Shown here: positions 1-11,433 of the stretch, one piece after another | Numbering within the stretch: the first letter of the stretch is position 1 | Layout: the number at the start of each line of letters is the position of its first letter | Assembly: GCA_019096155.1 (NCBI GenBank) | Contig: JAHCVI010000004.1 | Location: 1,488,001-1,552,000, forward strand | Origin: Staphylotrichum longicolle | Taxonomy: Eukaryota; Ascomycota; Sordariomycetes; Sordariales; Chaetomiaceae | DNA: 64,000 nucleotides | Direction of reading: 5' to 3' | Program-made: the position numbers and the translations under genes | The notes under the pieces: generated by a model | Databases searched by the model: none | Told to the model about the DNA's origin: nothing | What the model saw: the letters and a program-made list of their open reading frames with translations, nothing else

Positions 1-345
1 ATCTTATTCCTGCCCTGCTCTATGCTGTGTTATGCTGTGCAATACCTGTTCCCAGAAGCCCCTCGTTGTTGGTAGACCGAGCCATGAGTGCAAACCAGGC
101 CGCGAAACAAGACCCAAACAGACCGGCTCCTAACAGCCCACTACTACTCCTACCAAGGCACCTACGCCTTCACATGCACGAAATCGTCCTCCCCCAAAGT
201 AGACCCAAAACCATCCTAACCTACTAGCCTAGTTCATATCACATCCTCCATCAACCCCAGTGCTTGACTTGTTTACCCGCAGCCAAAAATAAAATAAAAT
301 AAAAAGACATAACCCAACCCAACCCACTGACCCAACCGACAGACT
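1..345. other. Non-coding left edge, 3' flank of the ataxin-10-like gene
   Basis: No convincing gene is present. The stretch holds an (AAAAT)n-like run at about 284-305 and lies just past the stop codon of the minus-strand ataxin-10-like gene, so it is probably 3' untranslated or intergenic sequence. Confidence 0.5.
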
Positions 346-3300
346 TCACATAAAATCATCCTCCTCCTCCTCCTCTTCCCCGTCTTCCTCCTCCGTCTCG
401 TCCGCGTCCAGCCGCCTCCCCATCGCCAGCCGCGCCGCCTCGTCCGCCAGCGTGATGATATCCCGCAGCAGCTCCTCGGGCCGGCTCCGCGGCGGCAGGG
501 TATCCGCCCCCGGCGGCGCCGCCCTCACGCCTGCACCCCCACCGGCCCCACCTGCATTTCCGCTTGGTCCGCTGCCCTGAATAGGTGGGAGCGTGTTATT
601 ACTGTTGTTACTGTTGTTGTTGTTGTTGTTGTTCGTGCTCTCAGCGTGCCCATGACCATGGTTATGGTGGTGATGATGGTGATGGTGGTGATGATGGTGG
701 TGATGGTGATGGGGATCATCTGCGGTGACGACGCCGGCTGCGACGGCCGCGGCGCTCGCGAGCGGCGGGGGCAGCGCACGGCCCATGCCTGTTCCCGCAG
801 CAGCAGAGGATGAAGAAGAGGGGATCACGGGTCTGGGCGGCACCGCCTCTCCTGGGGCGCGCAGGCGGACTTTGACCTCGCCTGCTATCCCGTCGATGCG
901 CAGCGAGGTCGTCTGTGGCACGGCGGGCTGGTTGCTGCCGTCGGTGGAATGGGCTTGTTGTTGTTGCTGCTGCTGTTGTTGCTGTCGGAGGTTGGGAGGC
1001 GGCGACATGGCGATCAGCTCGCGTAGGTACTTGTTTGCTTCGTCGGAGCCGTCCATGAGCCACTTGAGACAGATCTGGACACGCTCGCGAGCGTAGCGGT
1101 TGTGGTCGTCGTAGACGCAGCAGTTGAGCAGGCTGATGACGCCGTTGTGGCGGAGGATTTGGGACTGGACCTCGGGGTTGCCAGGGCTGCTGCGGCCGGG
1201 GGGCGGTTGGAGCAGGCCGGCGAGGATGTGCAGGATTTGGCCTTTGATGCCGGCCCAGGGGTACTTGTGCGCCGGTTCTTCGAGGGGCGGGGGCGGAGCG
1301 AGAGGGTGGTCTTCTGAGTCGTAGCCGGCGTCGGGGTCGTCGTGCGGTGGTGGCTGTTGTTGTGCGGGTGTGCGGTGGTTGGAGCGGTTGGGCATCTCTA
1401 CCATAGGCTTCTTGGGGACGCCGGCCTCGAGACCTTTGAGGAGGGTCAGGAGCTCGTAGGTGGCTTCCCACTCAATGAGATATTGACGAGTTTCCGGCAG
1501 TTCGTTAACGGTGGTCAGGAGCTCGAGGAACTGTTGGATTCCGTCTTTGGCGCGCTCCATGTCCCAGCTGTCGACGGGGAAGTCGGCCGGGTCGCAGAGA
1601 TCATTGCGGATTTGTGCCTGAAGATGCATCAAGGCGGCGCACTCGGGCACGATCCGGCTGCGGAACTGTATGAAGAGGAAGTGGAGCAGCTTGACGTCCC
1701 GAAGATGCTCCTTAGAATCCGCCGGCGGTGGGTCATTGTTCCTGGCACGAAACATGTTGTTGACCAGCCTCAGCAGGACAGTTTGGGCGGGGGAGATGAT
1801 GTCTTTCGGAATGCGCAACGACTGCCAGGCATAAGGAACCAGGGCGCTGTGATGGATCGCCTCGACAATCTGAGTCGTCAGCTGGAAGATGAGTGACTGC
1901 TCGCTCTTTTCCCAGACAGCAATGAAAACGAGAATTTCTCGAAGCAGACTCCTCCCACACTCCAGAGCCAAGAACATCCTACACCTTGTCTTCTGGAGGT
2001 TCTCGCCGGCCCTGCTCAGCGCCAGGCCCGCATTATCAAGGATGCACGACTTGACGATCATGTGTAGCGCCTCGATCTGCTTGGGGTCCAATATATTGGG
2101 AACCTCGGTGAGCAGTCCGTTCATCGGTCCTTCTCCGTATGACTCGTCATCGTCGATGTCCTCCTCCTCGATCATATCGTCGTTGTAGTCATGGACGTAG
2201 TGCCCGCCGTCTTTCCCTTCTTGGTCGGTAACGCCTTCCGGGAGTGGGGCGCCCTCGGCAGAGTGGACGGAGCCCTCATGCTCAGCGGTGCGGTATGAGT
2301 GGGCGTATCGGTTGACGAGGTTTGCCTTGCAGTTGTCGGTCCTCTGCTGGGCGAACTCTACGGTAGGCATAGGCACGACCCACTCATCGTAGTTGGGGTC
2401 TCGGATCTTGAGCCACCAAGTGTCGACCTCCCTCGACACGCGGCCATAGGCTTTGTCCTGCTCGAACTTATCGGGCTCGTCTTCCTTCCACTGCGGGGTG
2501 ATCTTGCTATCGTCGTTGATGTTGTCTGCTCGCACACGCACAGTGCCTTCGGGGAGCCAGTTCCAGGCCAGGGGCGAGATACAGGGCAGATGGCCGGGCG
2601 GAAGCCCCTTGCTTGCCACCGTTTCTTCGTAGTCTGCAAGGAGATGGCGGGCTTTGTTGCAGAAGCGCGAGTTGCGCTCGAACCAGTTCTGGACCTCGGT
2701 CTTGGCAATATCCGGGCGGAACTCGCCGTAAACGTTGCCGTCCGACTCGTCCGAAAGGGCATCATCATCAAACAGGACAGTAGACCAAAAGGCCATCTTG
2801 TTGCGGTCGTTCTTGGCAATCCAGTTGTGGGCTTGCTGCAGACATGTGACAAGCAACTTCTTGTCTGGGCGGTGGGTTAGTCATGGTAGAGCTCGGACTT
2901 TGACAGAGGAAAACCTACACAGCTCAGTGATCTCGCTCAGCCTGAGCCTCGCAGACTCTTCAAGAACGTCGCCATCATAGGCTTTGCTCGTGACATTGAT
3001 GCACAGGATGATGGTCTGATAGAGCATCTGGTCGAACTGGGCGGCAGCACACAGGTCCTGAGGAATCTCAGGCTCTGGCACGACCAGTAGGTTCCTAGCA
3101 ATGTGCATGAGCTTGATGAGCAACTGCAGGTCCTCCTTGAGCGACGGGTAGTTCTTGGTGATCAGGGCAGTGCTCTCCAGGGGCGTGACGCCCTTGTCGG
3201 GGTCGTTGAGGCTAGCCAGAGGACCAATGGACCGCGTGGTCAAACTAGGAATGGCGGCAGCAAAGTCCCGGGTAAGCCATATCCAGACCTCGACGCTTTT

Positions 3301-3573
3301 TGATAGCGTTTCCCTGGAACTGCATTAGATCTGAGCCATGCGAGAGCGAGCGGGCAGCCGGTCCCACCTGACGTCTTTGAGGTTGTGCGTCTTTTCCAGC
3401 GTTCTCGAGATGAACTTGGTGACGTATGCCATGGTGCGCGGGCCGATGGCCGGGTCGAGTTTCAGCCAGCCCTCGAAGCAGCTCATGGCGGATGTGAAGC
3501 AGAGCTCCTCGATGCTCAAGGGGCGTCCTGTCGCGGCAGCCAGCGCCATCTCGGGCGGTAGTGTGGATGCCAT
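346..3573 (-). CDS. Ataxin-10 / CTR86-like protein
   Basis: The protein is predicted at 1039 residues from three exons (3573-3368, 3313-2919, 2864-346). The two introns are both 54 nt: one GTGGGA...TTCCAG with a CTAAT branch point, the other GTAGGT...CCCAG with a CTAAC branch point. The central and C-terminal part carries the ataxin-10 signature, an alpha-helical repeat ending in a segment like LLNCCVYDDHNRYARE, as in human ATXN10 and yeast Ctr86. Family members are cytosolic armadillo-type proteins linked to cytokinesis or signalling; their biochemical role in fungi is poorly defined. The last ~170 residues are low complexity: about ten Gln, sixteen His, Asn runs and an acidic Glu/Asp tail. 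The start ATG at 3573 is preceded by an in-frame stop. It is transcribed divergently from the MTAP gene. Confidence 0.85.
597..712. repeat. Trinucleotide repeats encoding Asn and His runs
   Basis: On the plus strand this reads as GTT/GTG/ATG triplets. On the coding (minus) strand it encodes Asn-rich tracts followed by a run of sixteen His codons that mix CAC and CAT. The mixed codons argue against a single recent slippage event. Confidence 0.85.
956..986. repeat. CAA/CAG repeat encoding polyglutamine
   Basis: Ten consecutive Gln codons, mixed CAA and CAG, lie in the ataxin-10-like reading frame on the minus strand. Confidence 0.85.
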
Positions 3574-4224
3574 CCTGCCGGCTACCCAGACTGTGTCCGC
3601 CTCTACAGCCGGCAGTGATCTTGTTTGAAGTGCTCTTCTGCGTGGCCGCCCGGGTGCCGGGTGCTGGATGCTCCAATGCAGCAGTGGATGAAGGCCAAGT
3701 CGACGGTCAAGATGTCCACAAAATAGGTTACAGTTGTAACCCGAGCAATTTCTTCAACACAAGCCTGAGTGCTGAGTGTTGATCCCGTGTTGTGAAAGGA
3801 TCCGCGGTTGTTGAGATTTGGTCCAAGTGGTTCGGCGTGTGAGGTTGTGGTTTGTTTTTTACCGTGTATTTCTGTCGGGTTTGGTGCAGAATAATTTGTA
3901 ATTTTGAGAACATTCATCTGAAGTTTCCCATGCCTCGAACAAGTCAGTGCACACTGCACACTTTTGGCCGCCCAAGCAGCGTGCAAGTCTAGCCTCTTCC
4001 AGCACTAGCGGCGCAAGAGCCCCTGCCCAGCAGGGAGGACCCCTCCATTTTCTCGACGTCGTTGCAACGGCGGGGTAAAAATTGCCCGTCAGCCCCTCCA
4101 AAAATTGCGACAGAGGAAGGGGAGGAGGAGGGCGAGTTTGACCAAAACAACACCATCCGAGCCCGTAAGGAAGACACCTCAGACAGCTACCCCAGCCTCT
4201 TTGTCTTTCGAGCAACCGCCCACC
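3574..4224. other. Divergent promoter region, ataxin-10-like / MTAP
   Basis: This 651-base interval separates two divergently transcribed start codons. I see no supported gene, and the short open frames here have no recognisable product. It should hold both 5' untranslated leaders and promoters. Confidence 0.5.
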
Positions 4225-5255
4225 ATGACCGTCGACATCCCCTCCCTGCCGACCACCTTTGACCGTAAGAAAATCCAGAAAACCCGCTTGACCCTGTCCT
4301 ACTCGGTAACACTCGCCCAATTCCAATTCCTATTCCTAACCACACTCTTCCTTCCACAGGCCCGGTCCACATCGCCGTAATAGGCGGCACCGGCCTCACC
4401 TCGCTCCCCGGCTACCACCCGGTGGCCGCCCTGCACCCCACGACCCCTTGGGGCGCCCCCTCCTCGCCCATCCTCATCCTCGAGCACGCCGGCGTGCCCG
4501 TCGCCTTCCTCGCCCGCCACGGCCTGCACCACCAGCTCGCCCCGCACGAGGTCCCCGCCCGCGCCAACATCGCCGCCCTGCGCGCCATCGGCGTGCGCAC
4601 CGTCATCGCCTTCTCCGCCGTCGGCTCCCTGCAGGAGGAGATCAAGCCCATGGACTTCGTCGTGCCCGACCAGATCATCGACCGCACCAAGGGGATCCGC
4701 CCCTTCACCTTCTTCGAGGGCGGCGTGGTCGGCCACGTCGGCTTCGCGGATCCCTTCGACGCCGGGCTGGCCGACATCGTCAAGCGCTGCGCCGCCGCCA
4801 TGCGCGGCGACGGCGTCGTGCTCCACGGCAAGGGCACCATCGTGTGCATGGAGGGCCCCCAGTTCAGCACCCGTGCCGAGAGCAACATGTACCGCGCCTG
4901 GGGCGGCAGCGTCATCAACATGAGCGCGCTGCCCGAGGCCAAGCTGGCCCGCGAGGCCGAGCTGGCCTACCAGATGATCTGCATGGCGACCGACTACGAC
5001 TGCTGGCACACGACCGAGGACGTGGACGTGGCCATGGTGATGAAGTACATGGCGGCCAACAGCGAGAACGCCAAGCACCTGGTGGGCGCCGTGTTGGATG
5101 AGCTGTGCAAGCTGGATAACAGCGACCTGGTGCTGGCGAAGCACTGGGCGGGGAGTGCGCAGGGCGCCGTCAAGTTCATGACCAAGCCGGCAGGGCGGGA
5201 TCCCGAGGCCATGAAGAGGGTTGAGTACCTGTTCCCGGGGTTCTGGAACGAGTAG
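4225..5255 (+). CDS. S-methyl-5'-thioadenosine phosphorylase
   Basis: This enzyme cleaves methylthioadenosine with phosphate to adenine and 5-methylthioribose-1-phosphate in the methionine salvage pathway. Two exons (4225-4264 and 4360-5255; intron GTAAGA...CACAG, 95 nt) give 311 residues, close to human MTAP (283) and yeast Meu1 (337). The N-terminal phosphate-binding motif VIGGTG follows the splice junction. The family's STRAESNMYRAWGG-type segment and the ATDYDCW motif with Asp near residues 225 and 227 (the purine-binding acid) are intact. The start context CACCATGA is good. The neighbours are unrelated housekeeping genes. This is the PNP/MTAP phosphorylase family member with the eukaryotic MTAP arrangement, so another purine phosphorylase is unlikely. 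Confidence 0.95.
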
Positions 5256-5690
5256 ATCTGACAGCGGGCGTGTTGGGGTGTGAATTTCTTCTGATTTGGG
5301 GCGTCTTGGAGAGACGATGGGTTGCTGCTAACTTAGACATGACAAATGATAGATAGATCTGCCGCGGGCAATATAGACTACGCAACTTGATGACCACGTC
5401 TGCACCAAACCCCTCCAAACAGCCAGCCACGTATCAAAGATAAGGTAGGTATGTTATGTATGAAGGTATCCCACAGGTATCCCAGAATGCAACCGCCATG
5501 CCCCCAACATAAAAACACATCATCCTCCTAAACATAACCCCCCCAAAAAAGTGTCAAAACACGCCACAACACCAAAACAGATACAACAGTTTCTCACAGA
5601 AATACACAAACAACACACTCTTCCCCCATCCGTCCATCCTCACACATTCACATCACATCCAATCAACACCCTTCTCCACGCGACCAAAAA
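5256..5690. other. Convergent 3' region between MTAP and MED13
   Basis: This stretch lies between two stop codons of converging genes. It is A/C-rich near 5500-5690 and I see no gene in it, so it most likely holds the two 3' untranslated regions. Confidence 0.5.
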
Positions 5691-8600
5691 TCACATCAAC
5701 AAATACAACGCCCTCACAGCCTTCTCCACAACCGCCACATGCCACGGCCTGACATCCGCGCCGCCGCCCTCCACCACCCCGCGCGCCCGCGCCAGCGTGC
5801 CCAAGCCCCGGAAGTACGTCAGCATCTCGCGCAGCAGCACGTCGTACATGGCGCGCGCGTTGTCGCTGTACACGACGTTGACCTCCATCGCGACCGGCGC
5901 GTCCTCGGCCCGGGGGCCGGACCGCTTGACCAGGTAGCCGCTGGCGAGCGCCGGGTTGAGGTCCGTCAGGGAGGCCGAGTTGTTGAGCCGGTGCGAGACG
6001 ACCACGCCCCACGTCGTTTCCGAGGCGTCGATGAGGGTCGTGTCCGCGTCCGCCGACTCGGGGGGCTGTTGTTGTTGTTGATGTGTGCCGGGTTGGGTCT
6101 GTTGGGACGACGACAGGCCTCCGTCTCCGCCCGGGGTGGTGGCGCTTATCGAGGCCATCGGGGTGGAGGGGTTGTTGCCGGATTGGTCGGGGGAGACGAC
6201 CGAGAGGGGTTGCGGGGTCGACACCGGGGTGGTGTAGAAGACGGAGGGGGCGGAGAGGGGCACGGTCGCGGGCGGCGCGATGAGCTGCAGGGACGGGTCG
6301 GTGTCGACGGTGAGGAGGACGAGGCTGACGGTCGCGCGGGTCTCGCTTTGGGCGAGCTGGGACCAGCACTCCATTTCGTGCTGCTCCATGGGGCCGCACT
6401 TGGTGATGACCGCCCGCCAGTGCACCTTGCACATCGAGATCAGGCCGTGGGTGGTTTCCCATATCTCGTGAAGCACCTCGCCAATGACTCGTGATTGGGG
6501 CTTGCCGCGCCGTCCGAGGCAGTAAGACGCGATTGTCTGCGTGCTTCCTCTGTTGTCCGTCCAGGCGGCCGTGACCCATCGCTCGTCCACGCTCCGGGCG
6601 TACGCGACGTGGATGCACGAGTTCTCCCGGAGGAGGTTTGGCGACGGGTTGGCGGTGAGTTTGAAGTCGATCCCTCTAGGCAGGGCCCGTTCGAGCATGA
6701 TCGCAGGCGACGGCATGGGGCCGCCGAACAGAGTGCAGCGATCGTACGTCTCCAGGCAGAGCCTGGTGCACTCCGTGGGGGACAGGACTACAAGCGACGT
6801 CTCCGAAGCAACAGCGTCAAGAGGTACGAGCTGCAGCACCAGCTCGTTTGAGATGTGCTTCTTCCTATCCATCATGCACCGCTTGTAGTGCTCAAAGAGC
6901 TCCTGGAATGCTGAGCAGGAGTCGACGATCGAGCTGGGATCCTCCGGGTTGTAAGCAAAGTAGACAACGAAGTTCTTCTCCGACATGGACAGCCCAGCAA
7001 GAGACACGGCGAGGTTGGCCATCTGATCGGTGAAGGCCGACCGGCCCCGGGGTAGGTTGAGCCCTGGGGAAGTGATGTCTTGGTCAGTTGGGAGCAGAAC
7101 AAGACCATCCACGATGCTGCCAATCGTCGGCAGCCTCCCAAAGGCGCCCAGCCTCAGAGACTCATAGGTGCTCTGGACCCTGTCCAAGAAGGCGGATGCA
7201 TTGTCCCGCATGCCCTCGGCCTGCGGAAAGATACACACGGCCACGACACCCTTTGAGCCCTGCACAGGACCGAGGCCCAGCGTGTCCCAAAAGGAGACGG
7301 CCGACGGCAAGACCGAGAGCTGGGTCTCGTACCGCCGGAGTTCGATGTGGGGCGAAGGGATCGGGAAGACGCTCGGCTTCGGGAATTCGGCGGGCCGCAC
7401 TTGCACCCGGCCGTTGGGCTGGACAAGTAAGGGGACATCCTGAACCTCTGCAAAGGGACGAAGTTGGCACCCCACCGCTCCGGACAGCGACCGCGGCAAG
7501 GCCTGCTGGAGCCCCCGGATCGAATACCGAATCGCCTTGACCAAACTCCGACGAACATCCTGGATCTCGGATGTCGGTCGTTGCGGAGTCAGCTTGAGGA
7601 AGCCACTGGCTGCTTGCTCGGTAAGGATCTGGGCCACAGTGATGAAGTCATCATCTGAGACGGATATCCGGAGTGGCACGGGCTCTGGGTCCGCAAAGTA
7701 TTTAGAGAGAGGGAATTCGGGAATCTCGTAGTTTGAGAGCCGCGACAGGTCGAGCGGGCCGTATCCAGGGGAATCGGCGGATATATTGTCCAGCTCCCTG
7801 AAAGAAGCCGCCATGGAGATGACGTCGTCTTCCAGTCGTCTTCGTACCGCGGTCGACTTGGCGGGTGAAGAGACGCGGCCGATGGGATCATTCGCATCCT
7901 CATCTGACGAGGCCCAGCTGCTGTCGTCCGTGTCTGAGCGGGCGTCGTCCCGTTGCCTCGGGCTGTTGGGATCACCACCGGCTATCTTGGCCAAGATGGA
8001 ACCAATATCGGACGGAAGTTCCTTAAGGTTTCTTCGTTGCTTTGCGGACCCCAGAAGTCTGCCCGTCGTCAACGGGCTGCTGCTCTGGGGCGATTTGTTC
8101 TCCTTCTCTTTCAAGGCCAGCGACCTGTAGTCAAATGGCCCTTTCTCTGAATACTTTCTGCTCGCAAGCGAAACGGCTGGATCGAAGTCCACCTTCTCGA
8201 ATAAGCTGCGGCGGCGAGGAGGACCTCGCTGGGTGGTTATCGTCAGCGACGGCGGGCGAATCGATGCACGGATTCGCTTGAAGACGGTTTCGGGATTGAA
8301 GGGGCTCGAGTGTCTCTTGACCCCGATAGCGGAATTACGGTTAAAGCTCTCCATATTGAACTGTTGCCGGCTCTCTTCGGCGAGTGTGCTGCGGGCGTGT
8401 TTTAGCTCGGGCTTGGTGAACTGCGGCGATGCTGGGCGAATATCCATTCCGTTCTCTGTGACAGACGCGGCCTGCACAGGTTCTGGAAATTGCGAAATCC
8501 TGTTTTCCTGCATTCCCATCGTGGATGGCCCCATGTCTGAGAGTACAGATAGATCCATATCGCTGGCAACTGGTTCCTCGTCAAAGAAGTTGAAGTCGGC

Positions 8601-10344
8601 GTCCGTGAGCTCGTTTTCCCCAAACATATCATCCCCAAGATCGCCAAAGGGGTTATCTTCGGTGAAATTGGCTGCCGTCTGCTCCGGCCTTGTCTCTGGG
8701 CCATCCCATCCCGCGCCGAAGCCAGCCGGCACTGCATCCGGTGGCATTACCGGATGGGCGTCGCCAAGATTATTGATTACCGGTTGGCCAGGCGGGCTCC
8801 GGACCGTACCGCCGTCAAAGGAGGGAGTCACTCCTGACGGCTGCATTCCATCCGGAGGGGTTGGGTACATGGTGCTTGTTGCCGGAGGCGGCCCGCCGTT
8901 GGTTGAACCGCGCCAAAGATTCATGGGCGAGTGGCTGTTAGGCGGTGGATGGCTCCGCACGTCCGCCTCGGCATGCTCACGAGCAATAGCTGCGTCTCTC
9001 TCCTTCTTTCTTCGCGCAATGGCGTCCTCTCTCCCGGGGACACCTTGGCACCACACCTTTGCCTTGTTCAGGGGGTCCAAATTGCCAGCTCCCGTTCCGG
9101 CCATGGCCTTCTCAAACGACACATCCAGCATGGTCTCGATCTTGGGTTTGCGGAAACACAGAACGGCCGGCCACGGCGCAGTTGGGCCCGAGCCCGCGAG
9201 CGGTGTCCGTTTCCCATCCGCCCTCTGCTCGTACGGCTTTCTTTGGAGGAAGTGTATGTTCAGCCAGGAACAGCCGTCCAGCAAGGACGGTGACATACCG
9301 CGCATCTGTAGCAGCTTGCAGCAGGTCGTCTTCCATTGTAGAAACCTGTCACTGTGGTCTGGCCTGAACCGGTTGACTTGGGTGTCGGGTGACTGGCCGT
9401 GCCCGCCATCAGCGGCCTGATTCTCGGTGTCTACCACGCCTTGCAAAGCGCCAAAGGTCCCAAACGGTGCGGCGAGCACGGTAGGACCGGCCGTCAGCAG
9501 ACTCGACCGCAGGACGTCTGCAGAGGACACCAAACCATGAAGGACGGACACATGGAGGGAGATGACAAGCGAGCCCGTGGTGGTTAGGTAGGTGCGAAAC
9601 GTGGCAAGAGCCGAGCTCCGCGGTGTTTGGCTCCAATCGGCGTTGCCGGGGTTGAACGCGTGGGCAGGCAGCAAGGCGGAGCGTCGATTCAGCAAGATGG
9701 CCCGACGGTACAAAAGTAGGTCGTGAGGGACGACAATACAGCCGTGATGAAGAAATCATGAATCTCGCGTGGCGGGACTGACCCATAGCCCTTCACATCG
9801 CCGACTGGGGTTGACGCAACCTTGCATCTGCTACCACGGGGGTAGGGGGAAAGTTGAAGGGTTGGGCGCCTCTCAGGGTCGCATCCGGGGGCAGAGCCGG
9901 TGGAGGAAGAGCTGCTTGGCGTGTTGATGACGTTCGTCCCTTGCTGTCGGTTCTTGAGCAGCCCGATCGGCTCCAAATTCCGTTCAGAAACCAGGCCTAG
10001 AGGGTAGCCGCAGACCTCCATCCGTGTATGAAGACCGAGTCGTTCCGGGTGGTTGGTGGAGGCAGGGTCGCCGGAGGACAGATAGAAACACCATATACCG
10101 CGCCGGACGGCATCCATGTAGACCAGGTGGCCATCGCTGCGCAGGGAGTCCTCGACATCGGAAGCGTTGAAGGTGTAGGTCGAGGATTGTGAGGCTATGG
10201 GTTCGTAGATGCGGAAGGAGATGGCCGATAGATTACTCTGCGTCAAACTCTGTCAGCGCAAACCTCGGGGCAACCTGAGGGGGCAAGCTCAAGACACCAT
10301 CTTACAATCAACAAGGTGTTCGTCTCATATTCCCCAGCGTCCAT
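5691..10344 (-). CDS. MED13: Mediator complex subunit 13 (SSN2), frame broken near 9710
   Basis: MED13 belongs to the CDK8 kinase module that represses RNA polymerase II transcription. The predicted protein has about 1528 residues. Exon 1 (10344-10306) encodes a start of the MDAGEYETNTLLI type. After an intron starting GTAAGA, exon 2 begins at 10237 (or 10249, both in phase) with the conserved segment reading SFRIYEP. The N-terminal Med13 domain includes a PAVLCFRKP motif. A central Ser/Pro-rich region and the C-terminal MED13 domain follow, with a short Gln run near the end. Near 9706-9716 the frame jumps: the segment ending FFITAVLSSLTTYF is continued by RRAILLNRRSALLP only in the frame reached by adding one base. 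The site is a run of four T on the coding strand. Exon lengths total 4586 bases, one short of a multiple of three. An assembly deletion is the simplest explanation. Confidence 0.88.
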
Positions 10345-11433
10345 ATCGGAGGAAACGACGTGCGAGGCCTGGGCGCGGAGATCGGGTGGTCATCCACCAA
10401 GCCGGGGGGTCGAAGGCGCGGTTTGAAGACGAGCCGGGGCATACGGACGGAAGGTCGCACACTACCGAGACCCGGACAGGAGGACAGCGTCGAGGTTGGT
10501 GCAGGGGTGGTCCCCGGCGGTCGGAGAAGGTCTGGATCGAAGTTTTTGTGCTCTATGTGCCGGGCTGCCGCGCTCCATGGCAGCGGGCGACAGTATGATC
10601 GAGCAAAGCTCGGCAGATCACGAGCAACCTGCTGCCAGAGACATTCAAGCTGCCGGACTAGGAGGTGGCTCGGGGGACGAAAGGGGACTCGGGAGGTTCG
10701 TTCGGCGCGTCGTTCAGAGACGACGACGAGACACAAGGTGTCAATTCAGCAATCAGACGGTCGGCAGTTCGTTTCAGAGCGCAAGGATGTCGGTAGCGCC
10801 AGCAGAAGGCTTGATGCGATGGGGTACGGAAACAAGCGTTGATGTCGGGGGATGGCTGGTGCAACTTCAGGCACTTCTTACGTCGTACACTCTGCAGCAG
10901 GGAGATGCGCACCGCGAGCCAGCAAGTGGAGGCGCCTCTGGGCTACCTATGCCAAGGGCCCCACGGGCAGGGGTGACAGGGGTGGCACATGGGTACGAGA
11001 TTCAATGGTCCTGTCAAACAAAACATGCAGGTGGACCTGAGTTCGCGCAAAACTCTCTCTAGCCATGTTTGATACGGCTTAGGGTTGTTAGTATTTTGTT
11101 CCATATTATACTCCTTTAAAAAACGTAGAGAACGGAGTGTATGAAACAGAATACCAGCAAACATGCCCTCGCGTGGCTCATCAACAGATTGATTTCTGAG
11201 CCCCCACACGACGGATTTTCCCGGGACTAACGCTAACCTTGAGGTGGATCCCAGGACCCTTCTGGAGTTCAGGCCCGGGCAATTTCTCCCCGCCTTCCCT
11301 TTGCAGCCAGGCGGTCAAAATTTCCTGGATTTCCTGGAAACTTTGCCCGGTTTTCTGCCCCACGCCCCAGAGCTTGCAGCTTGCGATTTCTGACATTTCG
11401 ACATTGCCCGTCCCGTCGACACCTGCATCCACC
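10345..11433. other. Divergent promoter region, MED13 / ENP2
   Basis: This interval of 1.09 kb lies between divergent start codons. Several open frames cross it, the longest 188 codons at 10496-11062, but none has a recognisable domain or a protein-like composition. I call no gene here. Confidence 0.45.

Noticed and set aside
8233..9420. 395-codon open frame on the plus strand
   Set aside because: It is antisense to the well-supported MED13 coding sequence; GC-rich third positions produce long antisense frames.
9700..9720. Programmed ribosomal frameshifting as the cause of the frame breaks
   Set aside because: No slippery heptamer precedes the sites I examined, and several unrelated housekeeping genes would all need it; missing bases in the assembly are simpler.
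10496..11062. 188-codon open frame in the MED13/ENP2 promoter region
   Set aside because: No domain, mixed composition, and it overlaps the divergent promoter and leader of two genes.
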